A stretch of 64,000 bases of DNA, from positions 806,001 to 870,000 of the forward strand of contig NZ_CP031848.1 in assembly GCF_003441595.1 (NCBI RefSeq), written 5' to 3'. Every line of letters starts with the position of its first letter. Position 1 is the stretch's first letter. A program made the position numbers and the translations under genes. The notes under the pieces are model-generated. The model did no database searches and was not told the origin of the DNA. It saw only the letters and a program-made list of their open reading frames with translations. Origin of the DNA: Marinobacter sp. Arc7-DN-1 (GTDB lineage: Bacteria > Pseudomonadota > Gammaproteobacteria > Pseudomonadales > Oleiphilaceae). Positions 7,964 through 15,404 of the stretch are shown one piece after another.

Positions 7964-9805
7964 ATGTCGCTGATTATGCGCCTGTTTGCCATCCTGAGTC
8001 TTTCGCTGTTCCCTGCCCTGGCAACGGCAAATTCCGGCTCACTCAGGACCGGGTGTCCGACGCTTGAGGCAACGGACAGCGGAGCGCGCAATTCGCTGAT
8101 GCAGTACATCTGCTTCTACAGTGCGCCGCCCGGCGAACCTGCCCACAATGCATCCAGGCCCGAGCAACTTCCGGAGAATCTTGCATGGACACCGGCACAT
8201 GGCCGGGACCTGGTCTTCAGCGCCACGAAATCGGTGTACTGGATTCATCTGCATATCCGGAACTCCGGGGCGGAGCGTAGCCTGTGGTACCTGAAACTCA
8301 ACTACCCCCTGCTCGATGAAATCACCTTCTGGCAAACGGGGGATGATACTACAGAGTCCATCGTAACCGGGGATCAGCACCCGTTTTCTTCTCGTGGGAT
8401 AGACTACCGGTATTTTCTGCTGCCCGTCACACTGGATGCCGGCGAAACCCGCTCGATTACCCTCAGGGTTCACAGCAGCGGAGCACTGAATGTTCCGCTG
8501 AGCCTGGAAACCCCGGCGGAAGTGATTGCCGGCAGCAATCACCTGACCCTGACCCACGGACTGTTCTACGGGGCGTTACTGGTGTTTGCCGTGTTCAATC
8601 TGCTGCTTTTCTTCAGCTCCGGAACGGCTTACTACTTTTACAACGCCTTTTATATGGCCGCCCTCGGGCTGTTTCTGTTTGCCATGGGCGGGTTTGCCAA
8701 CCAGTATTTCTGGCCCAATAGTACTGGCTTTGCCAACATGTCCATTCCCCTGTCCCTGACCCTTTCCGCGCTGGCCATGACACTTTTTGGCCGTTCATTC
8801 CTGGAAGTCTCCAGGGGAACCACCTCGGAAACCGCGCTGAAAACCCTGGCCTGGTCCTGCGTCGGATTTCTTGCGCTGACGCTGGTTCTGCCGTATAGCA
8901 AAACCATTGTGCTGAACACCGTGCTGGCACTGACCGTCATTTCAAGCCTCTTTGTCATCGCTGCTGTTCGCTGGAAACAGGGCTATCAGCCGGCCCTGTG
9001 GTACCTTCTGGCCTGGCTGGTGATGCTGATTGGCGGGCTGATCTATGCACTGGCGGCGTTCGGCTATCTGACCGACTTCCTGGCCCGGGAAGCGCTGATG
9101 CAGTTTGCGGTCGGTGGACAGGTCATTCTTCTGAACTATGCCATGGTGCAACGGTGGCGGCTGCTCAATCAGAAGTTGCTGGAAGTGGAGCATAACGCAC
9201 GCACCGAGCTTGAGTTCAAAGTGCATGAGCGTACCGCACAACTGAGGAGCATCATGCGGGAGCTTGAAAAGGCCAACCGCCAGCTGTCGGCGCTGAGCAC
9301 GAACGATGCCCTGACCGGCCTGCACAACCGAAGGCACCTGGATAACATTTTCCCTGAATTATGTGCCGAGGCGCGCCGCACGGGCCATACACTGACCCTG
9401 GCATTGGTAGATGCCGATCATTTCAAAACAATCAACGACACCTGGGGCCACAGCTTTGGAGACGCCTGCCTTCAGTTTATTGCCGAAATGCTGACCCGGC
9501 ATGTGAAACGCCCGCGGGATATTGCTATCCGGTTTGGCGGCGAGGAGTTCGCGCTCCTGCTGCCGGAAACAGACGCGGCCGGAGCACGAAAAGTCTGCGA
9601 GACATTGCTCGCAGACATCGCCAATACACCACTGACATCACCCGATGGAACCGAGATCAGGATCACCCTAAGTGCGGGCATTGCCTCCCTGAGTGCCGGC
9701 GAAAGCCAGAATCAGCTTTTCGAGCGGGCAGATGAAGCCCTCTATGCCGCGAAAAGTGAGGGCCGCAACCGCGCGCTGTTTTCTGAAGCAACCGAATTGG
9801 CGTAG
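7964..9805 (+). CDS. 7TMR-DISM diguanylate cyclase
   Basis: A 613-residue inner-membrane sensor expected to make cyclic di-GMP. A signal peptide (to about residue 24, ALATANS) is followed by a periplasmic 7TMR-DISM extracellular domain (about 40-190, with VYWIHLHIRN and WYLKLNYP blocks). Seven membrane helices (about 200-405) and a short coiled-coil (AQLRSIMRELEKANRQLSAL) come next. The C-terminal GGDEF domain has the active-site variant GGEEF in RFGGEEFALLLPE near residue 525. The inhibitory I-site is intact: RPRD lies exactly five residues before GGEEF, so product feedback is expected. AGGAA precedes the ATG. The ligand of the DISM domain is unknown; carbohydrates are a family-based guess. 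Confidence 0.9.
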   Translation: MSLIMRLFAILSLSLFPALATANSGSLRTGCPTLEATDSGARNSLMQYICFYSAPPGEPAHNASRPEQLPENLAWTPAHGRDLVFSATKSVYWIHLHIRNSGAERSLWYLKLNYPLLDEITFWQTGDDTTESIVTGDQHPFSSRGIDYRYFLLPVTLDAGETRSITLRVHSSGALNVPLSLETPAEVIAGSNHLTLTHGLFYGALLVFAVFNLLLFFSSGTAYYFYNAFYMAALGLFLFAMGGFANQYFWPNSTGFANMSIPLSLTLSALAMTLFGRSFLEVSRGTTSETALKTLAWSCVGFLALTLVLPYSKTIVLNTVLALTVISSLFVIAAVRWKQGYQPALWYLLAWLVMLIGGLIYALAAFGYLTDFLAREALMQFAVGGQVILLNYAMVQRWRLLNQKLLEVEHNARTELEFKVHERTAQLRSIMRELEKANRQLSALSTNDALTGLHNRRHLDNIFPELCAEARRTGHTLTLALVDADHFKTINDTWGHSFGDACLQFIAEMLTRHVKRPRDIAIRFGGEEFALLLPETDAAGARKVCETLLADIANTPLTSPDGTEIRITLSAGIASLSAGESQNQLFERADEALYAAKSEGRNRALFSEATELA

Positions 9806-10151
9806 CCCTCAGGCATTCAGACACTCATCAACAAATAGCCGCGTTTCCCGGGCCGGTGCACCGGCACGTGCGCCAAAACAAGCACGACTTCCGGACGATT
9901 TCCACAACCTTTGATCTTAATCAATCTCACAGAATTCACCTCTGCTGTTTGAGGGTCTATCATTGCAAACTAGGCAACACACATTCCGAGCGCTGAACAA
10001 CTCCAATAACGGCATAAAAAAAGGAAGCCATGTTGCTGATTCCGGCGCATTTGACGGATGTCATGAGTTGACCTGAGTCATTGCAAACAGGTAATGGTTT
10101 CTCCATACTTGCGCCCGCATATTTCCCCACTTTAAACCCATTGGTAAGGCT
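9806..10151. promoter_or_regulatory. Promoter region of the cbb3 oxidase operon
   Basis: This 346-base gap holds one perfect FNR/Anr box (listed separately) about 228 bases before ccoN, implying a long leader or a promoter near 9950. The segment 9811-9913, read on the minus strand, also resembles the last residues of a LysR-type regulator without its body. No other gene is evident. Confidence 0.6.
9911..9924. promoter_or_regulatory. FNR/Anr box upstream of ccoN
   Basis: TTGATCTTAATCAA matches the consensus TTGAT-N4-ATCAA at all ten fixed positions. FNR/Anr activates cbb3 oxidase operons in many proteobacteria at low oxygen, so this is likely the site that switches on ccoNOQP. No second copy is visible nearby. 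Confidence 0.85.
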
Positions 10152-11582
10152 ATGAGCACAGTAAATGCAAACCTGACATACAACTACAAGGTGGTGAGAC
10201 AATTCGCCATCATGACAGTGGTATGGGGTATTGTAGGTATGGCGCTGGGTGTGCTGATTGCAGCACAGCTGGTCTGGCCGTCCCTCAACCTCGACCTGCC
10301 CTTTACCCACTTCGGCCGTCTCCGGCCGCTGCATACCAACGCCGTCATCTTCGGCTTTGGTGGAAGTGCCTTGTTCGCCACCGCCTATTATGTGGTGCAG
10401 CGTACGTGTCAGGCCCGCCTGATTTCAGATGGACTGGCAGCGTTCACCTTCTGGGGCTGGCAGGCGATCATCGTTTCGGCAGCCATCACTCTGCCGCTTG
10501 GCCTTACCACTTCCAAGGAATACGCCGAACTGGAATGGCCGATCGATATTGCCATCGCAGTTGTCTGGGTCAGTTACGCCCTGGTGTTCTTCGGAACCAT
10601 CATGAAGCGCAGCACCCCGCACATCTACGTGGCCAACTGGTTCTACGGCGCGTTTATCATCACTGTGGCCTTCCTGCATATTGGCAACAACATGGCGTTG
10701 CCCGCCAGTGCTTTCAAGTCCTACTCTGCCTATGCCGGTGTCACCGACGCCATGATGCAGTGGTGGTATGGTCACAACGCCGTGGGCTTCTTCCTGACTG
10801 CCGGCTTCCTGGGCATGATGTACTACTTCGTCCCCAAGCAGGCCAACCGTCCGGTTTACTCCTACCGTCTGTCCATCGTTCACTTCTGGGCACTGATCGC
10901 GACCTATGTCTGGGCCGGTGGTCACCACCTGCACTACTCTGCTCTGCCGGATTGGGCCCAAACTGCGGGCATGGTTATGTCCCTGATCCTGCTTGCGCCT
11001 TCGTGGGGCGGCATGATCAACGGCATGATGACCCTATCAGGTGCCTGGCACAAACTGCGCACCGACCCGATCCTGCGTTTCCTGGTGGTTTCCCTGTCCT
11101 TCTACGGTATGTCTACGTTTGAAGGCCCGATGATGTCCATCAAGACGGTGAACGCGCTTTCTCACAACACTGACTGGACCATCGGCCATGTTCACTCCGG
11201 TGCCCTGGGCTGGGTTGCCATGATCAGTATCGGTGCGGTTTACCACCTGATTCCCAAGCTCTGGGGAGTCCGGGCCATGTACAGCACCAGCCTGATCAAC
11301 GCTCATTTCTGGCTTGCGACAGTAGGCACCGTGCTTTACATCGTCGCCATGTGGGTTAATGGCATCATGCAGGGCCTGATGTGGCGCGCAGTTAACCAGG
11401 ACGGCACGCTGACCTACAGTTTCGTTGAAGCACTGGAAGCCTCGTACCCGGGCTATTTCGTCCGCTTCCTCGGTGGCGTTATCTTCCTGGCCGGCATGCT
11501 CGTCATGGCCTACAACGTCTACATGACCGTGCGCCAGAAAGACGCGGTTGCGCAAGACAATGCGGCAACACAGCTTGCGTAA
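10152..11582 (+). CDS. ccoN: cbb3-type cytochrome c oxidase subunit I, CcoN
   Basis: CcoN is the catalytic heme-copper subunit that reduces oxygen at high affinity and pumps protons. The 476-residue protein has about twelve membrane helices. Histidine ligands are visible in [14 protein letters not shown] (low-spin heme b), in the [21 protein letters not shown] helix (Cu-B, with the tyrosine specific to cbb3 enzymes), in [15 protein letters not shown], and in [12 protein letters not shown]. Length and motif order are normal. It opens the operon ccoN-ccoO-ccoQ-ccoP and is preceded by an FNR box. The ATG at 10152 gives the family N-terminus. Confidence 0.97.
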   Translation: MSTVNANLTYNYKVVRQFAIMTVVWGIVGMALGVLIAAQLVWPSLNLDLPFTHFGRLRPLHTNAVIFGFGGSALFATAYYVVQRTCQARLISDGLAAFTFWGWQAIIVSAAITLPLGLTTSKEYAELEWPIDIAIAVVWVSYALVFFGTIMKRSTPHIYVANWFYGAFIITVAFLHIGNNMALPASAFKSYSAYAGVTDAMMQWWYGHNAVGFFLTAGFLGMMYYFVPKQANRPVYSYRLSIVHFWALIATYVWAGGHHLHYSALPDWAQTAGMVMSLILLAPSWGGMINGMMTLSGAWHKLRTDPILRFLVVSLSFYGMSTFEGPMMSIKTVNALSHNTDWTIGHVHSGALGWVAMISIGAVYHLIPKLWGVRAMYSTSLINAHFWLATVGTVLYIVAMWVNGIMQGLMWRAVNQDGTLTYSFVEALEASYPGYFVRFLGGVIFLAGMLVMAYNVYMTVRQKDAVAQDNAATQLA

Positions 11583-11597
11583 CGGGAGAGAGATCAG

Positions 11598-12206
11598 ATG
11601 AAACACGAAATTGTTGAAAAAAATATTGGTCTGATGATCGTACTGATCGTCCTGACCATCAGCGGTGGCTTTCTTGCCGAAGTAGTCCCCCTGTTCTTCC
11701 AGAAGAGCGTAAATGAGCCAGTGGAGGGCCTTGAGCCCCTGTCCGCGCTAGAGCTGGAAGGCCGGGATATCTATATCCGTGAAGGCTGCCACGTGTGCCA
11801 TACCCAGCAGATCCGCCCGTTCCGTGCGGAAACCGAACGGTATGGCCATTACTCTGTCGCGGGCGAGTTCGTATACGACCGCCCGTTCCTGTGGGGTTCC
11901 AAGCGTACCGGCCCGGATCTCGCCCGCGTAGGTGGTCGTTATTCCGACGCCTGGCAACGCCAGCACCTTTACAATCCGCGCAGCGTGGTACCCGAATCGA
12001 ATATGCCAGCGTTCCCGTGGCTGTTTGAGGACCAGGTAGACCATACCAAGACCGCCGCGAAGCTGGAGACTCTCCAGACTCTGGGCGTGCCCTACACCGA
12101 CGAGCAGATTACCAACGCATCCGCTCAGGTTGAAGGCAAATTTGAAATTGAGGCTCTGGTCGCATACCTGCAACAGCTGGGTACAGTGATTTCAGAAAAA
12201 CGGTGA
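11598..12206 (+). CDS. ccoO: cbb3 oxidase monoheme cytochrome c subunit, CcoO
   Basis: CcoO passes electrons from CcoP to CcoN. The 202-residue protein has one N-terminal membrane anchor (about residues 10-30), a single heme c site CHVCH within [14 protein letters not shown] near residue 60, and a methionine ligand most likely in [12 protein letters not shown]. It begins 15 bases after ccoN with GGGAGAGAG as ribosome-binding site, so it is translated from the same message. The length fits the family. Confidence 0.96.
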   Translation: MKHEIVEKNIGLMIVLIVLTISGGFLAEVVPLFFQKSVNEPVEGLEPLSALELEGRDIYIREGCHVCHTQQIRPFRAETERYGHYSVAGEFVYDRPFLWGSKRTGPDLARVGGRYSDAWQRQHLYNPRSVVPESNMPAFPWLFEDQVDHTKTAAKLETLQTLGVPYTDEQITNASAQVEGKFEIEALVAYLQQLGTVISEKR

Positions 12207-12210
12207 ACCC

Positions 12211-12396
12211 ATGGATATTAATGAGTTACGCGGCATTCACACTCTTCTGGTAATGGCGGTTTTTTTTGGAATCGTCTGGTGGGCCTACAGCGCCCACCGC
12301 AAGAAGGCCAACGAGGAGGCAGCCCATCTGCCCTTCGACGATGACGACGTGGAAAAGCGTACGCTCGAACAGGAAAAAACGGAGAAGAAACAATGA
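12211..12396 (+). CDS. ccoQ: cbb3 oxidase small subunit CcoQ
   Basis: A 61-residue single-span membrane protein: one helix (about residues 9-27, HTLLVMAVFFGIVWWAY) followed by a charged cytoplasmic tail. CcoQ stabilises the association of CcoP with the CcoNO core, especially in the presence of oxygen. It starts four bases after ccoO and overlaps ccoP by the four-base ATGA, giving strong coupling. Size and position make the call secure despite low sequence constraint. Confidence 0.93.
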   Translation: MDINELRGIHTLLVMAVFFGIVWWAYSAHRKKANEEAAHLPFDDDDVEKRTLEQEKTEKKQ

Positions 12397-13283
12397 GTAC
12401 CTTCTGGAGCATCTGGATCAGTGTGATCGTGCTCGGTACCGTTTTTGGCTGCTGGTGGCTGCTTTGGGCAACCCGTAAAAGCCAGACGACCGATAGCGAA
12501 ACCGACCGTACTATGGGCCATTCCTTCGATGGCATTGAGGAATACGATAATCCCCTGCCCAAGTGGTGGTTCTATCTGTTCCTCGCTACCTGTATTTTCG
12601 CGCTCGGCTACCTTGCCCTGTACCCTGGTCTTGGCAACTGGAAAGGCCTTCTGGGCTGGACTTCCACGAATCAGTGGGAAGCCGAAGTTGCCGCAGCTGA
12701 AGACAAGTACGGCGAGATTTATGCCCAGTTCGGCCAGACGCCGGTTCCGCAGCTGGCGGAAAACAGCGATGCCATGAAAATCGGCCAGCGCCTGTTTGCC
12801 AACAACTGTTCGGTCTGCCACGGCTCTGCAGCCCGCGGCCAGGTTGGCTTCCCGAACCTGACGGATGACAACTGGCTCTGGGGTGGCACGCCTGACGCTA
12901 TCCTGACAACCCTGCACAAGGGCCGCATGGGTAACATGCCCGCCAAAGGCACCATGCCCAGCATGACCAACGAGCAGGTTGATCAGGTTGTTAACTACGT
13001 CCTGAGCTTCAGCGGGCGGGAACAGGATGCCGAGGCTGCGAAAGCGGGCGAACAGGTCTTCGCTCAGGCCTGTGTGGCCTGTCACGGTCAGGACGGCAAG
13101 GGCAATCAGGCCATGGGCGCCCCCAACCTGACAGACAACACCTGGCTGTACGGATCCAACTACGAGTGGATCAAGGAAACCGTGATGAATGGCCGTCAGA
13201 ATCAGATGCCCGCTCAGCAGGGTCGCCTCTCAGAGGATCAGATTCAGATTCTGGCAGCTTACGTATACAGCCTGTCTAACTGA
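12393..13283 (+). CDS. ccoP: cbb3 oxidase diheme cytochrome c subunit, CcoP
   Basis: CcoP receives electrons from soluble cytochromes c. The 296-residue protein has two N-terminal membrane helices (about 4-24 and 54-76), as in the FixP/CcoP form with a DNPLPKWW sequence between them, and two heme c domains with CSVCH near residue 140 and CVACH near residue 230. Both domains are followed by the expected PNLTDDNWLWGG / PNLTDNTWLYGS blocks and Met ligands (GNMPAKG, NQMPAQ), showing internal duplication. The start overlaps the ccoQ stop. Confidence 0.96.
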   Translation: MSTFWSIWISVIVLGTVFGCWWLLWATRKSQTTDSETDRTMGHSFDGIEEYDNPLPKWWFYLFLATCIFALGYLALYPGLGNWKGLLGWTSTNQWEAEVAAAEDKYGEIYAQFGQTPVPQLAENSDAMKIGQRLFANNCSVCHGSAARGQVGFPNLTDDNWLWGGTPDAILTTLHKGRMGNMPAKGTMPSMTNEQVDQVVNYVLSFSGREQDAEAAKAGEQVFAQACVACHGQDGKGNQAMGAPNLTDNTWLYGSNYEWIKETVMNGRQNQMPAQQGRLSEDQIQILAAYVYSLSN

Positions 13284-13287
13284 GTCA

Positions 13288-13322
13288 CCCGGCCGGGGGT
13301 TGCCCCGGACCGGTCTTTTCAA
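13288..13322 (+). terminator. Probable terminator after ccoP
   Basis: A CCGGGG-type stem closing on CCCCGG with a short TTG loop, flanked by a weaker CCGG pairing, is followed by TCTTTTC. It lies just after the ccoP stop and before the separate leader of ccoG. Readthrough into ccoG remains possible because the T-run is short. Confidence 0.55.
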
Positions 13323-13410
13323 CCCTGTGTCTGCCCTGCGGGCACAGGCTTGAAAAGATCAGCAGTCCCAGGGCCTGTTGTCCCGCATTACAGTTTTTCT
13401 GGAGGTAACG

Positions 13411-14841
13411 ATGAGCAGTGAGATCCCGGTCAAACAGGTTGACCCATCCTCTGATCCCTCCGGCGACAACAATAAATCCGGAACCGTCGAACTCTACGCC
13501 AGCCGCAAGAAAATTTACGTAAAGGAAGTTAAAGGCTCCTTTCAGCGAATCCGGAATGTCAGCCTGACCATGTTGATGGGCATGTATTTCCTGTTTGTCT
13601 GGATTACGCTTGACGGGCAACCACTGATTTATTTCAATCTGCCAGCCCGCGAATTTCACCTCTTCGGCGTTACCTTCTTTCCCAAGGACTTTATTCTGCT
13701 TTCGGGCACGCTGATTATCGCCGCCTTCGGTCTGTTCTTCGTCACAACTCTGTTCGGCCGGGTCTGGTGCGGCTATACCTGCCCGCAAACCGTCTGGACC
13801 TTTATCTTCATGTGGGTCGAGGAACGGATCGAGGGCAGCCGTAACAAGCGCATGAAGCTGGACAAATCTCCCCGATCAGCCGGGAAACTGGTCAAAAAGT
13901 CCGCCAAACACGCCGTCTGGCTGTTGATTGCCCTTGCCACCGGCCTGACCTTTGTTGGCTACTTCTACCCTATTCGCGAGCTGCTGGGCGACCTTTTCAC
14001 ATTACAGGCAAATGGCTGGGCCTACTTCTGGGTTGGTTTTTTCACCGTTGCCACTTACCTGAATGCGGGCTGGATGCGGGAGCAGGTCTGCCTCTACATG
14101 TGCCCATATGCCCGCTTCCAGTCGGTGATGTTTGACCCCGACACCCGTGTCGTTTCATATGATCCGAACCGGGGCGAGCCAAGGGGTGGCCGCAAGAAGG
14201 GCGTTGATCCTGCAGAAGTCGGCCTGGGTGATTGCATTGACTGCGGTCAGTGCGTGCAGGTCTGCCCCACAGGTATTGATATCAGGGACGGGCTGCAATA
14301 CGAATGCATCGGCTGCGCATTGTGTATTGATGCCTGCGACGAAATCATGGACAAGATGAATTACCCGAGGGGACTGATTCGCTATACCACAGAGAACCAA
14401 CTGGAAGGCAAGGCGTCAAAGCTCATGAGGCCTCGTACCTTTGGTTATGGCGCGGTGCTGTCATTGATGATCGCGGCGATTATGTTCACCATTGCAACCC
14501 GGGTTCCGGCCCAACTGGATGTACTGCGTGACCGCGGCGCCCTCTACAGCTTTAACGGCGAAGGCCGGATTGAAAACTCCTACACGCTGAAAATTGCGAA
14601 CATGTCCGAGGTGCCCCAGACCTTCTCCCTGTCCGTGACCGGCATGGAAGACATCCGGATTCTTACCGAAACCAAAGTCACGGTGGAAAGCGGGGAAAAC
14701 CGGTCAATGCCTACGGTTGTTGACGTGCCGCCGGAATCCATCGTGGAATCGAATAGCGAAATCCTGTTCAGGGCCCAATCGGAAACAGATACTTCTCTGA
14801 ACCTTGAAACTGAAAGCCGGTTTGTTGGTCCAACGCGCTGA
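13411..14841 (+). CDS. ccoG: Cytochrome oxidase accessory iron-sulfur protein CcoG
   Basis: CcoG (RdxA/FixG) is a membrane-bound [4Fe-4S] protein that reduces Cu(II) for delivery to the CcoN active site. ATG at 13411 follows GGAGGT and gives 476 residues; the frame opens earlier at a TTG (13378) without support. Membrane helices are interspersed with CGYTCPQTVW, a CLYMCPYARFQ block, and two ferredoxin clusters CIDCGQCVQVCPTGID and CIGCALCIDACD near residues 275-310. A C-terminal Ig-like FixG domain (about 375-476) follows. It begins the assembly operon ccoG-ccoH-ccoI-ccoS. Confidence 0.95.
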   Translation: MSSEIPVKQVDPSSDPSGDNNKSGTVELYASRKKIYVKEVKGSFQRIRNVSLTMLMGMYFLFVWITLDGQPLIYFNLPAREFHLFGVTFFPKDFILLSGTLIIAAFGLFFVTTLFGRVWCGYTCPQTVWTFIFMWVEERIEGSRNKRMKLDKSPRSAGKLVKKSAKHAVWLLIALATGLTFVGYFYPIRELLGDLFTLQANGWAYFWVGFFTVATYLNAGWMREQVCLYMCPYARFQSVMFDPDTRVVSYDPNRGEPRGGRKKGVDPAEVGLGDCIDCGQCVQVCPTGIDIRDGLQYECIGCALCIDACDEIMDKMNYPRGLIRYTTENQLEGKASKLMRPRTFGYGAVLSLMIAAIMFTIATRVPAQLDVLRDRGALYSFNGEGRIENSYTLKIANMSEVPQTFSLSVTGMEDIRILTETKVTVESGENRSMPTVVDVPPESIVESNSEILFRAQSETDTSLNLETESRFVGPTR

Positions 14842-14888
14842 CCCTTCATTTCGCGGCGATTCCAATTTTTAAAACGGGACATTGATTT

Positions 14889-15404
14889 ATGACTACTGAA
14901 ACACAAACAGGCCCCTGGTATCGTCAACCCTGGCTCTGGTTCCTGCTTATGTTCCCCGCAGCGTCAATCGTTTATTGCGCCATCGCGATTACGGTTTCCC
15001 TGAATATGGATAATTCGTTGGTGACGGACGACTGGTCCAAGCAAGGCCGCGGTATCAATATGTCCATTGCACGGGACGAGAAAGCTGCCAACCTGAGTAT
15101 GGAAGCCCAGATTGATTTCAACAAACGGAACGTCACCATCAACCTGAATACCGCTGATGGCCCTGCGGATTTTCCGTATCTCGTCCTTAACCTGTTTCAT
15201 CCCACTCTGTCGGGCCAGGACCGTATCGTCCAGTTCAAACAGATTGCCCCGGGCAAGTTCGTCGGCCAGCTTCATGAAGACATTAAAGGCCGCTGGTACT
15301 ACGACCTTCGGGGGCCAGCCAATGAATGGCGCCTGAAGGGCGAAACCCAGCTACCCTCGAAAAGCGGAATCACGGTCAAAGCTGCGGAGTATGCCCAAGG
15401 TTGA
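14889..15404 (+). CDS. fixH: FixH/CcoH-type oxidase assembly protein
   Basis: The 171-residue protein has one membrane anchor (about residues 16-38, WLWFLLMFPAASIVYCAIAI) and a periplasmic beta-rich domain with PFAM-FixH features: LNLFHPTLSGQDR and GRWYYDLRGPANEWRL. FixH/CcoH is needed for cbb3 assembly and interacts with the copper ATPase CcoI. It lies 47 bases after ccoG. The last bases of its stop codon overlap a TTG that I take as the ccoI start, so the two are probably translationally coupled. Confidence 0.9.
   Translation: MTTETQTGPWYRQPWLWFLLMFPAASIVYCAIAITVSLNMDNSLVTDDWSKQGRGINMSIARDEKAANLSMEAQIDFNKRNVTINLNTADGPADFPYLVLNLFHPTLSGQDRIVQFKQIAPGKFVGQLHEDIKGRWYYDLRGPANEWRLKGETQLPSKSGITVKAAEYAQG

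Noticed and set aside
12285..13085. Minus-strand frame opposite ccoP and ccoQ
   Set aside because: It covers conserved heme-binding coding sequence on the other strand and has no recognisable domain or ribosome-binding site.
13356..13370. Second FNR box before ccoG (TTGAAAAGATCAG)
   Set aside because: The half-sites are offset by one base from the required spacing and the second half is incomplete.
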